Assembly: GCA_024642325.1 (NCBI GenBank)
Contig: JAHEBI010000128.1
Coordinates: 1 to 7,029 of the forward strand
DNA: 7,029 bases
Reading direction: 5' to 3'
DNA from: Eudoraea sp.
GTDB taxonomy: Bacteria > Bacteroidota > Bacteroidia > Flavobacteriales > Flavobacteriaceae
Shown: in pieces, positions 6,144 through 7,029 of the stretch
Layout: each line of letters opens with the position of its first letter
Numbering within the stretch: position 1 is the first letter of the stretch
Translations under genes and position numbers: made by a program
Notes under the pieces: model-generated
What the model saw: the letters and a program-made list of their open reading frames with translations, nothing else
Database searches by the model: none
What the model was told of the DNA's origin: nothing

Positions 6144-7029
6144 TTAGAAGCTGATGGCTAGATTCAAAAAATAAGTTCTTCCATAACCAAACCAAAACTT
6201 GGGGCCAAATGAAGGTGTGCCGCTCAGATTATCCTGTAATAATTGTCCGTAATTGCCATTCCTGTTTTGCTCATAACCCCCGGTTCTAAAATCTGTGTCA
6301 AATACATTATTTATACTTATGAATGCACTTAAGTATTTACCATTTAACAACCATGATTTACCCCCCACCAGATTTAAGAGATATATAGCATCTATAGGGT
6401 TTTGTTTTAGGATTCTATCAACATTTTCTGGAGTGGCATTTTCAAAGGGCTGTCCTGTCTCAGGATTAAAATAGAAACTCCGGGTTCGCCTTATGGTTGA
6501 TATACTAGTATAATTATCAGAAAGGTAATTTAACTTTGCACCAGCCCACCAGAACTTAGGATCCCTGTATTCTATACCCAGTGAAATTGCGGTCTGGGGA
6601 CCAGCAGGAAGTTTGTAGTTTTTAATTTTTGCTATTCCCAGATCTTTTGTCCCTTCAATAGCTATCAAATCCTCTTCATTTCCCGAAGTGTCAAAATTTA
6701 TTGCCAGATTAGGATCACTGGCAAAAACATACTTCCCCAAGGCAAAGGCAGTGGATAAATTTACTGAAGAAGAAATCTGGTATGAAAGTCCCACCTCAAT
6801 TCCCATGTTCAGCTTATCGAGATCAGTGATTACTTCCTGTACAAAATCTGAACCTACCCCGGCATCAACAAAGAAAAAATTTATGTCCGTGAGCTTTTGA
6901 AAACGTGTATAGAAGCAGGTTAATCTTCCTAAAAGGTTTGGAAACCTGCTAAAATAATTTATATCAATACTTGTGATTTTTTCACTATTTAAATTGGGCA
7001 CAATTGTATTATTCTCTCTTGGGTTAATA
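6144..7029 (-). CDS. TonB-dependent outer-membrane receptor, C-terminal part
   Basis: The frame is open from the window's right edge to TAA at 6144-6146, giving the last 294 residues of a larger protein; the N-terminal plug, TonB box and most of the barrel lie outside. The sequence shows alternating outer-membrane beta strands and extracellular loops: NYFSRFPNLLGRLTCFYTRF, VGLSYQISSSVNLSTAFALG, AISLGIEYRDPKFWWAGAKL and YLSAFISINNVFDTDFRTGG. It ends in YFLNLAISF, the C-terminal aromatic-ended strand that the BAM machinery recognises. The family imports large or scarce substrates such as siderophores, vitamins, glycans or peptides across the outer membrane using TonB energy. The substrate cannot be read from this part. 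Residues run in frame upstream of the GTG at 7001, so that codon is internal and not a start. The DUF5689 lipoprotein gene follows after 34 bp, like the receptor/lipoprotein pairs of Bacteroidota. Confidence 0.9.
   Translation of the reverse strand, partial: INPRENNTIVPNLNSEKITSIDINYFSRFPNLLGRLTCFYTRFQKLTDINFFFVDAGVGSDFVQEVITDLDKLNMGIEVGLSYQISSSVNLSTAFALGKYVFASDPNLAINFDTSGNEEDLIAIEGTKDLGIAKIKNYKLPAGPQTAISLGIEYRDPKFWWAGAKLNYLSDNYTSISTIRRTRSFYFNPETGQPFENATPENVDRILKQNPIDAIYLLNLVGGKSWLLNGKYLSAFISINNVFDTDFRTGGYEQNRNGNYGQLLQDNLSGTPSFGPKFWFGYGRTYFLNLAISF

Noticed and set aside
6999..7001. GTG as a possible start of the TonB-dependent receptor segment
   Set aside because: The same frame stays open upstream to the window edge with receptor-like residues, and a 285-residue protein would lack plug and signal peptide; the codon is internal.
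1..7029. Mobile element, CRISPR array, tRNA or rRNA gene
   Set aside because: No transposase or integrase motif, no regularly spaced repeats and no structural RNA signature were seen on either strand.

Overview
The window is AT-rich and reads as chromosomal DNA of a member of the Bacteroidota, most likely a flavobacterium. Supporting signs are two lipoproteins with short lipobox signal peptides, a TonB-dependent receptor next to a DUF5689 lipoprotein, A-rich rather than Shine-Dalgarno leaders at most starts, and an Ig-like lipoprotein beginning with a Gly-Gly-Pro-Lys-Asp segment of a kind I associate with this phylum. The taxon is inferred from protein character, not from a marker gene.

There are seven genes; two run off the window. 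On the left, a membrane-anchored coiled-coil protein (minus strand, C-terminus missing) diverges from a ComF-family phosphoribosyltransferase across 41 bp. ComF is followed after 49 bp by a 539-residue Ig-like lipoprotein on the same strand. The lipoprotein meets a nitrilase-superfamily amidase tail to tail, with a 17-bp coding overlap. The amidase is the second gene of a tight minus-strand pair whose first gene is a small ankyrin-repeat protein (8-bp gap). A 246-bp non-coding stretch with hairpins follows. Beyond it lies a minus-strand pair: the C-terminal part of a TonB-dependent outer-membrane receptor and, 34 bp downstream of it, a DUF5689 plus lamin-tail-domain lipoprotein.

Functionally, the receptor and the DUF5689 lipoprotein form a probable outer-membrane uptake or surface-binding unit with unknown cargo. 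The amidase belongs to the YafV/omega-amidase type, which hydrolyses alpha-keto acid omega-amides made by glutamine or methionine transaminases. The ankyrin protein is probably a cytosolic binding partner or a passenger in the same transcript. ComF, the Ig-like lipoprotein and the coiled-coil protein have no demonstrated common pathway.

I see no mobile element, CRISPR array, tRNA or rRNA gene, and no clear sign of recent transfer. The most interesting items are the receptor/DUF5689-LTD pair, the hairpin plus T-tract just upstream of the ankyrin gene, the conserved but functionally blank coiled-coil protein, and the TTG start of the ComF gene. This looks like a conserved housekeeping and accessory neighbourhood, not an obvious new defence or biosynthetic system.
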